Shown here: piece after piece, positions 9,088 through 18,177 of the stretch | How positions within the stretch are numbered: the first letter of the stretch is position 1 | How the letters are laid out: every line of letters starts with the position of its first letter | Origin: Trichomonas vaginalis G3 | Taxonomy: Eukaryota > Parabasalia > Trichomonadida > Trichomonadidae | Reading direction: 5' to 3' | Assembly (NCBI RefSeq): GCF_026262505.1 | Contig: NC_067207.1 | Span: 16,894,082-16,958,081, forward strand | DNA: 64,000 bases | Program-made: the position numbers and the translations under genes | The notes under the pieces: model-generated | Databases searched by the model: none | The model's input: the letters and a program-made list of their open reading frames with translations, nothing else | What the model was told of the DNA's origin: nothing

Positions 9088-9190
9088 GTGGGCTAGAAGG
9101 CACGAAGTGCCTGGAAGGTCACCCCAAGAAAAAAAAACTTCATTATACCAATCATCCTCAGGGCTAGAAGGCACGAAGTGCCTGGAAGCC
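9088..9190. repeat. Paired mini-hairpin repeat (71-bp period)
   Basis: A 28-bp sequence, GGGCTAGAAGGCACGAAGTG plus CCTGGAAG, occurs at about 9090 and again at about 9161. Each copy holds the hairpin AGGCAC-GAA-GTGCCT, with a three-base GAA loop closed by a C-G pair. The segment upstream of each copy (AAAACTTCATTTA/TTATACC) is also shared, giving a tandem period of 71 bp. It is much richer in G+C than its surroundings. Confidence 0.85.
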
Positions 9191-9196
9191 CCACTA

Positions 9197-9198
<2 letters not shown>

Positions 9199-9244
<46 letters not shown>
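9199..9244 (+). repeat. 46-base T homopolymer
   Basis: An uninterrupted run of 46 T follows directly after the hairpin repeat. On the minus strand it would be a poly(A). It may mark an element boundary or an assembly join. Runs of this length are easily miscounted. Confidence 0.9.
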
Positions 9245-9246
<2 letters not shown>

Positions 9247-9880
9247 TGAGGTCATAGCAAAACGGCTGTTTCAGTCATTAATTCTTAAAAATAAAAAGGG
9301 TAAAAACTAAATACAATGGGTAAAATTCAATAGTGTCTGTGCTATCGTTCAATTTGAAGGTGTCTTTTGAAACCGCAAGACACATTGAATTTTTGAATAG
9401 TGTATTATGGTTTGACAGACACCAATGAAAAAAATAAAATGATATTTATTTTAAATATATAAGATCCTTATATAAAATATAAATATTTTATCGTTTTATT
9501 TTCTTGTTTTAGAAATGTTTTTTATTGAAAAATCAATAAAACTAACTCCAAAATAAAATTTTTGATTTAAAGACACTATGATGACACCAGGCAAATCTTC
9601 CAAGACACCTATCGTCTGGAATCTAACCACCCTAAAAAATATATTTTTTATTTACGATTTTTTATATTTGGATTTTTAAGGCATAATTTATAAAATATTA
9701 ATAATTTAATCGATTTGATATTAAGAAAGACATTTAAAATTCATAAAAGATCCAAATAATTTCATATCCAAAGTTATTAAGATTTGAAGATTTGAGGAAA
9801 GAAAAGGAGAAATATTGCATATGAAATGTTTTCAAAAAATACATCAGAAATTGTAAAAGAATTTTAATAATTAATAAGAT
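9245..9880. other. AT-rich intergenic DNA with a nested inverted repeat
   Basis: No credible gene is visible. A nested imperfect inverted repeat lies at 9333-9422: GTGTCTGT with ACAGACAC outside, and TTCAAT...GTGTCTT with AAGACAC/ATTGAA inside. The rest is AT-rich DNA without recognisable coding bias. Confidence 0.6.
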
Positions 9881-9904
9881 TTGGATGGGTTAAAATTTGT
9901 GATG

Positions 9905-11640
9905 AAACCACCAGACACTATCAGTCTTATTCTCACTAAAACCGTAATTCATATTGTCACTCAAACCGTCAGTCATATTGTCATTAAAACGGTCAGTCAT
10001 ACACTCACTCAAATCAACAGTCATATTGTCACCCAAACTATCAGTCTTATCCTAACTAAAAAGCTAATTCATAGTGTGTGTCAAACCGTCAGTCATATTG
10101 TCAGTCAAAATATCAGTCTTATTCTCACTAAAACCATCAGTCATACACTCTCTTAAACTATGAGTCATATTGTCACCCAAACTCTCAATCATACACTCAC
10201 TCGAATCAACAGTCATAGTGTCTGTCAAACCGAAGTCATATTGTCAGTCAAACTATCAGTCATATTCTAACTAAAACCGTAAGTCATAGTGTGTGTCAAA
10301 CCGTCAGTCATATTGTCAGTCAAACGGTCAGTCATACACTCACTCAAATCAACAGTCATATTGTCACCCAAACTATCAGTCTTATTCTCACTAAAACCAT
10401 CAGTCATACACTCTCTTAAACTATGAGTCATATTGTCACCCAAACTCTCAATCATACACTCACTCAAATCAACAGTCATATTGTCAGTCAAACCGTCAGT
10501 TATATTGTCACTCAAACTGTCAGTCTTATTCTAACTAAAAAGCTAATTCATAGTGTCTGTCAAACCGAAGTCATATTGTCACTCAAATTGTCAGTCATAC
10601 ACTCACTCAAATCAACAGTCATATTGTCACCCAAACTGTCAGTCTTATTCTCACTAAAACCATCAGTCATACACTCTCTTAAACTATGAGTCATATTGTC
10701 ACCCAAACTCTCAATCATACACTCACTCAAATCAACAGTCATATTGTCAGTCAAACCGTCAGTTATATTGTCACTCAAACTGTCAGTCTTATGAGTGTGG
10801 TAGAATTTACGAAAAAGTGACACTTAACCTTAAATTTTCAAACACTATTTTTTGATTGTATTTTGTTATTTATATATTTATATATATAAATATATTTATA
10901 TATGTATATTTATATATGTATATTTATATATGTATATTTATGTATGTATATTTATATATGTATATTTATATATGTATATTTATGTATGTATATTTATATA
11001 TGTATATTTATGTATGTATATTTATATATGTATATTTATATATGTATATTTATATATGTATATATTTATATATGTATATATTTATATATGTATATATTTA
11101 TATATGTATGTATATTCTAACTAAAAAGCTAATTCATAGTGTCTGTCAAACCGAAGTCATATTGTCACTCAAATTGTCAGTCATACACTCACTCAAATCA
11201 ACAGTCATATTGTCACCCAAACTGTCAGTCTTATTCTCACTAAAACCATCAGTCATACACTCTCTTAAACTATGAGTCATATTGTCACCCAAACTCTCAA
11301 TCATACACTCACTCAAATCAACAGTCATATTGTCAGTCAAACCGTCAGTTATATTGTCACTCAAACTGTCAGTCTTATTCTAACTAAAAAGCTAATTCAT
11401 AGTGTCTGTCAAACCGTCAGTCATATTCTCAGTCATACTGTAGTTCATACTATCACCCAAACTGTTGTTCATACTGTCACTCAAACTCTAAGTCATATTG
11501 TCAGTCAAACTGTGAGTCATATTCTCTCTCAAACCTTGAGTTACACTGACAACCAAACCCTCATTCAAAATGTCACTCAAACTGTCAGTTATATTCCTAG
11601 ACATATTCAAACTTTCAGGCATATTGTCAGCCAGATACTC
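9905..11640. repeat. Degenerate 24-bp tandem repeat tract
   Basis: Variants of CAGTCATATTGTCACTCAAA plus about four bases recur roughly every 24 bp over 1.7 kb. Because 24 is a multiple of three, several frames stay open and spell SHIVTQTV-like repeats on one strand and SDNMTDGL-like repeats on the other. Codon choice is simply that of the repeat and I see no start or promoter context, so I treat it as satellite-like DNA. A block of about 260 bp is duplicated (10530-10790 and 11118-11378), flanking the 16-bp TA repeat. Confidence 0.8.
10868..11115. repeat. 16-bp TA-rich tandem repeat
   Basis: About fifteen copies of TATATATGTATATTTA with small length variants. The sequence is almost strictly alternating purine-pyrimidine, so it should unwind or form cruciforms easily. 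It sits between the two copies of a 260-bp block of the 24-bp repeat tract. Confidence 0.9.
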
Positions 11641-13207
11641 AGTTATAGAGTCACTTTTTTGTCATTAATGAATTCAGTTATAGATTCAAACATACATTCG
11701 GTCCAATATTGGATCATGCAGTTAATTCTACATTTTTTTAACTTGTAAGTCATTATTTATGAAAATATTTAAAATAGTGTAATTGCACAATGATGTGCAG
11801 TATTATCTTTAATATTAATATTGTAATATGATATTAGATTTTATCATATGAGATATTAATATTGATTTATGAATCACTGCACAATGATGTGCAGTATTAT
11901 CTTTAATATTAATATTGTAATATGCAATGTTATATTCTAATTTGAATGTTCCTTTTTAACCTCATGATTTCTTCTCACTGATCTGCCTTTTTATGCAGCA
12001 TTTTGTATTTAATCTCTCTTATCCTTTAGATTCTCTATGCTTTCCATCTTTCTAAACCAGATTCCATTGTTAATTCTTAAATTAACACAAATCTTAAATT
12101 TCATATTAGTCATTGATCTGAAGTTATTGAAACATCTGACGTCTTTAGATTATCTTATCTAATATTAAAATGATTGATCTATTTACATTTTTAAAATAGT
12201 CCTAAAAAGTCTCAATATTTATAAAAGCATAATAAAATTAAATTTTTTAATATCATTTTGTAAATTATTCGTTTACTTTATGGCATAGTCTTGAAAAAGT
12301 ATCAAAAAACATTATCTTAATGGTCTCTAAAGAGGTTAAGTAGCATACACACAGATATGCTAATGTGGTAAAAAGAGATTTATTGCAAAAAGTCCAAAAT
12401 AGTATATTTATTATCAAGATTCGCGTGGAAACGTACGAGTTTGGGATGAATAACTAACATTCTTAAACATTTAGTAATACTCTGATAAGTGTCCTTAGAT
12501 GCGACATATGGCTTCTTTTGTTCTAACTTACCAAATTCAAGAACTCAAGTTGGCAGTAACTCTGTACTAAACATACTCTAAGAGCTTGTCATTATTCCGT
12601 GTATGACAAATCATACTTTAATGTTTTACTCGTTGAATAAAGAATGCTTGATTTTGAAATCGAATGTTTTTGCTTAAATAGTTCCAGATTCTTGAACTAG
12701 GGACGGAATTAGAGGACACGTCTTTGCTGGTTAGTCGCGTGCTTGATGACAATATGCTACAATTATAATAAACGTACAAAAGGGACGAAAATTGAGAGCT
12801 TGTAACTTTCAACCTAAAAAATGAATTAAAATGATTATGTGTGGGAATAAAGATAGAATAAACCAAACTATTGTTTTTAGTCAATATAGGGATCCCTCTT
12901 GGATGAAAATCTTCTCCAACAAACTTTTGTAAATTCTAAATTTATTTTGTACCTGTGCCTATATTAAATTCTATGTGACAAGCAGCTTTAATATAAATAT
13001 ATATCCTCTTTGTTTTCTGATGCTTCTTAATAATTTGATAAAAATATTGAATAATTTCATGAACAAATATTTTTTAGTTTGTATGAGTAGAATTGTTTAA
13101 AGCAAAATTTAAATCATATGTACAAGCAGTGGATCAAGTTAATATAATCTTATTGTAATGAAATTATTCGTATTATGGCCTGATGTGAATATCCCTGGCA
13201 TATAATT
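11640..13207. other. AT-rich intergenic DNA downstream of the ankyrin gene
   Basis: I see no recognisable gene. A 46-bp direct repeat (starting GCACAATGATGTGCAG) occurs at about 11784 and 11880, and each copy contains the inverted pair TGCAC/GTGCA. The region 12300-13200 is unique and slightly less AT-rich. An 88-codon open frame on the minus strand (12618-12884) has no recognisable motif and looks accidental. This should include the 3' untranslated region of the ankyrin gene ending at 13208. Confidence 0.5.
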
Positions 13208-13543
13208 CTATCTGATTGCACCATGAGAAATGAGGAGATTTGCTATTTCATGACTTGAATTTTTTACTGCGTATTGAAGTGGAGTAATTTTAGAAGAATC
13301 AAATACATTGGCATTTGCCCCATGTGATAAAAGCAATTCAACGATCTCTTTTTCCCTATTTTCTGCGGCAATATGAAGTGGAGTTTTTTTAGAAGAATCA
13401 AATTGGTTGACATTTGCCCCATGTGATAAAAGCAATTCGGCGATCTCCTTTTTTCCCTTTATTGCTGCATTATGAAGTGGAGTTCTATTTAAAGAATCAA
13501 ATGCGTTGACATTTGCCCTATGTGATAAAAGCAATTCAACAAT
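13208..13543 (-). CDS. C-terminal end of giant ankyrin-repeat protein (cut off by element B)
   Basis: Just over three ankyrin repeats of 33 residues (each with TPLH/TPLQ and a [13 protein letters not shown] helix) lead to the stop at 13208 after LLISHGAIR. The last two repeats are diverged (FDSSKKTPLHIAAENREKE; FDSSKITPLQYAVKNSSHE), as expected for the true end of an array. The first is identical to units at 38754 and beyond. The coding sequence resumes on the far side of element B at 38749, where the same repeat unit continues after the duplicated ACAAT. This is therefore the 3' part of the gene starting at 62671. An in-frame ATG inside the element's inverted repeat is fortuitous. Confidence 0.9.
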   Translation of the reverse strand: MVELLLSHRANVNAFDSLNRTPLHNAAIKGKKEIAELLLSHGANVNQFDSSKKTPLHIAAENREKEIVELLLSHGANANVFDSSKITPLQYAVKNSSHEIANLLISHGAIR

Positions 13544-13552
13544 AGTTAGTAT

Positions 13553-13601
13553 ACATATCATGTGTACGGAGGCACTGCGAGCCTCCTTACCCATGATATG
13601 T
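13553..13601. other. Terminal hairpin of element B (left)
   Basis: Nine bases from the end, ACATATCATG pairs with CATGATATGT, and GTACGGAGGC pairs with GCCTCCTTAC apart from one mismatch, around a 7-base loop. The identical structure is at 38691-38739. A hairpin this close to the end of a protein-primed linear genome could be a replication or integrase recognition site. Confidence 0.85.
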
Positions 13602-13748
13602 GAATTTGACACTTTACAAAACCGTTAACGTATATTTTACAACACAAACACAAACACCAACTTAACCTTAAATATTTATAAAGCCGCCAACCACTTCACC
13701 TCACTAACGTTTTCACAAACGACTTCACTACTGTAAAAATAAACGTTC

Positions 13749-14054
13749 TCACTTACAAAAGTATTGCAACTCCTCCCATTGCTGTGCTTCATATAACAGC
13801 TCATAATCTTCTGACTCACTTTCTTCTTCATATAGGTCAAAATCACTGTCATAGTTTATACCTGTAAGTTTTGACAAAGCTAATGAAACACGCTTACCGT
13901 TTGTATCGTATGCTTGTATAAACTTTCCATTCTTCATTCCTTCATAAACGCTCAAACTAACTTTACCCTTTCTCCCTCGTATCTGATAGAATGTATTTTC
14001 ACGAGGAACGAAGAACAAGTTCTTGAACTCATGACCGTTGTAGTTTGTTATCTC
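13749..14054 (-). CDS. Inverted-repeat gene, left copy (HNH C-terminal-domain-like), separated from its 5' end by a transposon
   Basis: This is the left-arm twin of the gene at 38222-38542. It encodes the same residues from ITNYNGHEFKNL to the QQWEELQYFCK end. The MULE-like insertion at 14055 lies between this part and the few first codons, which sit beyond it near 17276-17309. The right copy carries the full annotation. Confidence 0.85.
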   Translation of the reverse strand, partial: EITNYNGHEFKNLFFVPRENTFYQIRGRKGKVSLSVYEGMKNGKFIQAYDTNGKRVSLALSKLTGINYDSDFDLYEEESESEDYELLYEAQQWEELQYFCK

Positions 14055-14915
14055 GAGATGGATAAAATGCACACATTTGCACACATTTTGACACTTTTTC
14101 TGACAAGCATCATTCAAATTTGAAGAAAAACCTCTAAATTTCATTCAAATTTCTGTCAAAATGTGTGCAAAATTGAAATAGGCACACATTTTGACATACG
14201 ATTATTTATATACGTTATTTTAATGGTTTCAGAGAAATCTTCGTTACACATTATTGAAGATTACTCAATATTTAAGTGAATGACTCACTACCACCTGTTT
14301 AGAAAAATGGTAGCATAAAATCCAAATGTCACATATATTATTTCTTATTTCATACAAATAAACTTACAATTATAACCTCAACTTGTTTGCAAAGCAGAAA
14401 CTCAATATAAGCAATCGATCAGTAGTGTATTTAAAAGTCGAATTTAAATTTAAAAATTTATAATCTTATTTCGGAACCAAATAGTATAAATTTAGGACAA
14501 AAAGCTACGTGGTGTTGATAACAACTATTAAAATTCAAATATTACTACCATGAACAATACAATGGCTCATATTGATAATTGATAAACGTGCATATAAATT
14601 GCATATATCATCAATGTCATTAAGTAAAATACATGTATATAAATAGATTAGAAATATTTTTCGGTTAGAATTAAAATCTATGTAATAAAAATAAGTTATA
14701 AAAATAAATACCGAATTTTTATTTGTAATATAAACTGCTACAATATGCTAGTGTATACAAATGTATTTTGTCGTATTGATTTGAAAGATCTTCAACATGG
14801 TTCAGATCTAAATTTGAAACTCGTAAAATAAAGCGAATCTTTATTTATAATATAAACTGCTACAATATGCTAGTGTGTACAAATGTGTTTGTACAAATGT
14901 ATAACTCTTTGTCAA
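14055..14915 (+). repeat. Left inverted-repeat arm of the MULE-like element
   Basis: 861 bp, matching the reverse complement of 16285-17266 apart from the extra 121-bp copy in the right arm. The inner limit is CTTTGTCAA at 14907-14915. Confidence 0.9.
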
Positions 14916-15267
14916 TTGTTATGGCACCTTATAACTTAAAAATCATTTTCATTAACAAATATAAAAAGTGACAATTAATATTTTCATTAAATGCATATTT
15001 AATTATCAAAACAATGTCGATTTAGCTTGAATGTTCATTATAAATGTGTAAGTTTAGGAAAACAAAAAATAATTAATTCTCGCAAAGAAACTTATTTTAA
15101 AAGAACCTAAACAAAAGTTCATATAATAATAAATCTAAAAATAGATATTAATTTAAACGAAGATAATGAGAGAATGGGAATGTTGTAAAACAATGAGACT
15201 TAATGATCAAATAATTAAAATAATAAAATTAATTAAAGGAAAGCTAAAATAGTTTAATGAATTTTTA

Positions 15268-15582
15268 TAGATTGATTACACAATCAATGTTTCTGTGTCA
15301 ATGTACATCAATCAACATTGTTTCATTGAATTTTGTCTTTCACCAAGAAGATTCAAGAACAAAGTTTTGTAGTTTCAATAGATTGATTACACAATCAATG
15401 TTTCTGTGTCAATGTACATCAATCAACATTGTTTCATTGAATTTTGTCTTTCACCAAGAAGATTCAAGAACAAAGTTTTGTAGTTTCAATAGATTGATTA
15501 CACAATCAATGTTTCTGTGTCAATGTACATCAATCAACATTGTTTCATTGAATTTTGTCTTTCACCAAGAAGATTCAAGAAC
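15268..15582. repeat. Three 111-bp direct repeats in the centre of the MULE-like element
   Basis: Copies begin at 15268, 15379 and 15490 (TAGATTGATTACACAATCAA at each start). Each contains the small inverted repeat ATTGATT-ACAC-AATCAAT. The third copy runs out near 15582. A 116-codon open frame spans them only because 111 is a multiple of three. I see nothing to suggest it is a gene. Confidence 0.9.
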
Positions 15583-16284
15583 AAGTTTTCCTCTTTTTCT
15601 TTTTTAAATGATTAAAATATTACCTTGCTTCAACTTTACACGTTTTCGTTTACTAAAATTATCTTTTACCTTCACTTATCTTATCATACCCAATTATTCA
15701 TTTAATTCTATATTTTTCTGACCAAAAATCCTCTCAAATCTCCCTTCTTCTTTCAAAAATTCTATGAGTTTATTCAAATTTCCTTTAAATCTTTGCTAGT
15801 CCTTCTATAAGATTCATTCTAAAATTTTTGAAAAAAATTTAAAATTTGCTAAATATATTCTTTATTACTTTGCACTATTTTCCAATTGAAAAATCGTCGA
15901 TTTTAATCAAATGTAAGATCATCATAATAAAAATTATGAAACTTACCGTGTTTATTAGTAAATTTCAATATGAAGTTGTTATACAAACAGCTGGGACTTT
16001 AAATTGAGAAATTGCATAATTCCATCTACAAATTTTGGTCTAGACAATAATCATTGATAAATTATAATATATGTATTATGTGTATTTACATTGCATATAT
16101 AACAATTTCAATTTCTATATTAAATTGTTATTTGATATCAGCTATATTTGTTCAGGTAAAATGAAGTGTAAAAATATAACTCATGAATTACATATATATA
16201 TATATTATTTTTATTATTAAAATCAAATTCAGATTTATAAATTAAGGTTATTCATTTTTGATATGGTTATCACGCTCAAATATG

Positions 16285-17266
16285 TTGACAAAGAGTTATA
16301 CATTTGTACAAACACATTTGTACACACTAGCATATTGTAGCAGTTTATATTATAAATAAAGATTCGCTTTATTTTACGAGTTTCAAATTTAGATCTGAAC
16401 CATGTTGAAGATCTTTCAAATCAATACGACAAATACATTTGTACACACTAGCATATTGTAGCAGTTTATATTATAAATAAAGATTCGCTTTATTTTACGA
16501 GTTTCAAATTTAGATCTGAACCATGTTGAAGATCTTTCAAATCAATACGACAAATACATTTGTATACACTAGCATATTGTAGCAGTTTATATTACAAATA
16601 AAAATTCGGTATTTATTTTTATAACTTATTTTTTATTACATAGATTTTAATTCTAACCGAAAAATATTTCTAATCTATTTATATACATGTATTTTACTTA
16701 ATGACATTGATGATATATGCAATTTATATGCACGTTTATCAATTATCAATATGAGCCATTGTATTGTTCATGGTAGTAATATTTGAATTTTAATAGTTGT
16801 TATCAACACCACGTAGCTTTTTGTCCTAAATTTATACTATTTGGTTCCGAAATAAGATTATAAATTTTTAAATTTAAATTCGACTTTTAAATACACTACT
16901 GATCGATTGCTTATATTGAGTTTCTGCTTTGCAAACAAGTTGAGGTTATAATTGTAAGTTTATTTGTATGAAATAAGAAATAATATATGTGACATTTGGA
17001 TTTTATGCTACCATTTTTCTAAACAGGTGGTAGTGAGTCATTCACTTAAATATTGAGTAATCTTCAATAATGTGTAACGAAGATTTCTCTGAAACCATTA
17101 AAATAACGTATATAAATAATCGTATGTCAAAATGTGTGCCTATTTCAATTTTGCACACATTTTGACAGAAATTTGAATGAAATTTAGAGGTTTTTCTTCA
17201 AATTTGAATGATGCTTGTCAGAAAAAGTGTCAAAATGTGTGCAAATGTGTGCTATGTTTTTTTCTC
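16285..17266 (-). repeat. Right inverted-repeat arm of the MULE-like element
   Basis: 982 bp, inverted relative to 14055-14915. It includes two tandem copies of a 121-bp block (16323-16443 and 16444-16564) where the left arm has one. Confidence 0.9.
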
Positions 17267-17275
17267 TGTTATCTC

Positions 17276-17465
17276 AATAGTTTTCGTCATTTATATAAAA
17301 ATAAAATAAAAAATAAACTTAAAAATTAATGATATCACCACTCCCACACGTATGAAAACATCCATTTAAATTTAGGGTAGAAGGTTAGATCTAACCTCAT
17401 TTCTACCCTCATTTCTACCCTCATTTCTACCCTGTTGAATTCATTGCTTTATAACTCTCTTCCTT
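17276..17465 (+). repeat. Left terminal inverted repeat of element B, inner part
   Basis: These 190 bp complete the 701-bp inverted repeat and match the reverse complement of 38048-38237. They contain the upstream region of the inverted-repeat gene and palindrome site 1 (17383-17396) with three copies of TCATTTCTACCC. The repeat ends 24 bp inside the 3' end of the first internal gene. Confidence 0.9.
17383..17432. promoter_or_regulatory. Palindrome site 1: GGTTAGATCTAACC plus 3 x TCATTTCTACCC
   Basis: A perfect 14-bp palindrome is followed by three 12-bp repeats. The same arrangement occurs at 26333, 26572, 27686 (reversed) and 38117 (reversed). The function is unknown. A protein-binding site for transcription or replication control is likely. 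Confidence 0.85.
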
Positions 17466-17967
17466 GGTTTCTTTTTAGTTGCTTTCTTCACGTCTGTCTC
17501 CAACTTGACTGTCTTTCTTCTTCGGCCGTAATGATACCAGTTACTTCCACCAGTCAATGGGTCAAATGGTCGTTCATAAGGGTTTCCATACATTCCATAG
17601 GGACCATACGGAAGAACTACTGGTGGAGAAGAAACATTTTCTTTAGTTCCATCGAATCTATTTAAATGCATTGTTTCACCTTTCATCTGGTCATTAAAGT
17701 CTTTTGCGTGTTTTGCAAACTCGTCGTCCTTTCCTAAAGCATTTTCTGACTCAGTCGCAACCAAATTGGATGCTTTATTTATGAGCCCTATTTTATTTAA
17801 TCTTAACTTCTTTGCAACCCAGCCTCCAATCTTCCCTTTATTTGCATCTAATGTCTTGAAACCCTTCCTCCACTCATTTTATTTACTGCGTCATAAGCTC
17901 CAAGTGCTTTTGCTCCAAATGCTAATGCTTTTGTTCCCATTGCGCCTAAAGCTGCCCAAGCTACCAT
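17441..17967 (-). pseudogene. Small virion-like protein(s), hydrophobic start and basic end (element B)
   Basis: Near 17967 the minus strand starts MVAWAALGAMGTKALAFGAK, an Ala/Gly-rich amphipathic or membrane-active helix. Near 17441-17764 it encodes a Tyr/Pro/Gly-rich segment (PYGPYGMYGNPYERPFDP) and a very basic end (KKATKKKPRKRVIKQ). This layout recalls small internal or membrane-lytic capsid proteins of adenovirus-like viruses, but I cannot assign a family. The 3' end runs into the inverted repeat. It looks broken. Confidence 0.45.
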
Positions 17968-18177
17968 TTACACCATATTAAAATCATCTCTCTTCAATAT
18001 TATCTCATAAAAGTTCTCGTTACTGGAGAAAGTCAATGAAACATAAGCGTTCTCACCGCTTTGCGGTCTATCTAACTTCTTTCTTATCTCATCTATACGC
18101 TTCAAAATGTCTGAACAATTGCTAACATCTTCTACAACAGTTATTTCATCATGAATGACCTTCAAGAACAAGCTCAT
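17968..18177 (-). CDS. Small uncharacterised protein (element B)
   Basis: A 69-residue protein, MSLFLKVIHDEITVVEDVSN..., helical with a C-terminal beta-like stretch (NFYEIILKRDDFNMV). The ATG overlaps a TAAATG context. It is followed at once by the gene at 17441-17967 and preceded by the one at 18178-19059, all on the same strand, so it is probably part of the same late gene block. No family is recognised. Confidence 0.5.
   Translation of the reverse strand: MSLFLKVIHDEITVVEDVSNCSDILKRIDEIRKKLDRPQSGENAYVSLTFSSNENFYEIILKRDDFNMV

Larger units (their letters stand above)
1..9190. mobile_element. Maverick/Polinton element A, partial (left side outside the window)
   Basis: A run of virus-like genes, nearly all on the minus strand, encodes an HNH endonuclease, SF3 helicase, minor-capsid-like protein, CCG-motif protein, major capsid protein and several basic or coiled-coil proteins. 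Capsid, minor-capsid and CCG-motif families are shared with element B at 13544-38748, which places A in the Maverick/Polinton group. No PolB, integrase or packaging ATPase is visible, but the element runs off the window start. The right end is not sharply defined: I saw no terminal inverted repeat or target duplication, and the limit is set where the hairpin repeats meet the T run. It looks broken, with roughly six to eight breaks, and seems older than element B. Confidence 0.75.
13544..14054 (+). repeat. Left terminal inverted repeat of element B, outer part
   Basis: These 511 bp match the reverse complement of 38238-38748 almost perfectly. The remaining 190 bp of the repeat continue after the MULE-like insertion, at 17276-17465. 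The repeat holds a terminal hairpin (13553-13601) and most of a small gene. The two arms differ by only a few bases, indicating recent insertion or recent copying. Confidence 0.95.
14055..17266. mobile_element. Non-autonomous MULE-like DNA transposon with long inverted repeats
   Basis: It is inserted in the left inverted repeat of element B, with a 9-bp target duplication TGTTATCTC at 14046-14054 and 17267-17275. The uninterrupted right arm of element B shows the empty site. Its own arms, 14055-14915 and 16285-17266, are inverted copies of each other. Both ends read GAGA...GCACACATTTGCACAC. The right arm is longer because a 121-bp block (from 16323) is tandemly duplicated. No transposase is present: the 1.4-kb centre is AT-rich with a 3 x 111-bp repeat. 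The 9-bp duplication and long arms fit Mutator-like elements, which are known in T. vaginalis. The family call is inference. Confidence 0.85.

Noticed and set aside
9199-9244. Poly(A) tail of a retroposed gene
   Set aside because: No processed gene or SINE/LINE body is seen on the minus-strand side, and the adjacent hairpin repeats are not mRNA-like. Left as an unexplained homopolymer.
8686-9255. Minus-strand frames with repeated CQDFFVKMF and LSRLLRKNV peptides
   Set aside because: They are the 25/27-bp tandem repeat read in different frames, with no start context and no conservation beyond the repeat.
9881-11748. SHIVTQTV-type and YIYICIF-type repeat proteins
   Set aside because: Frames stay open only because the units are 24 and 16 bp with few stops. 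Both strands are open and no promoter or domain is seen.
12618-12884. 88-codon minus-strand frame in the intergenic region
   Set aside because: No recognisable motif, no leader, and amino-acid composition as expected from random AT-rich DNA.
13553-13612. Extra N-terminal peptide of the ankyrin end (MSNSHIMGKEARSASVHM)
   Set aside because: It is the Maverick terminal hairpin read through by chance into the ankyrin frame.
15257-15607. 116-codon frame in the MULE-like element
   Set aside because: It is three direct repeats of 111 bp, with no similarity to transposases.
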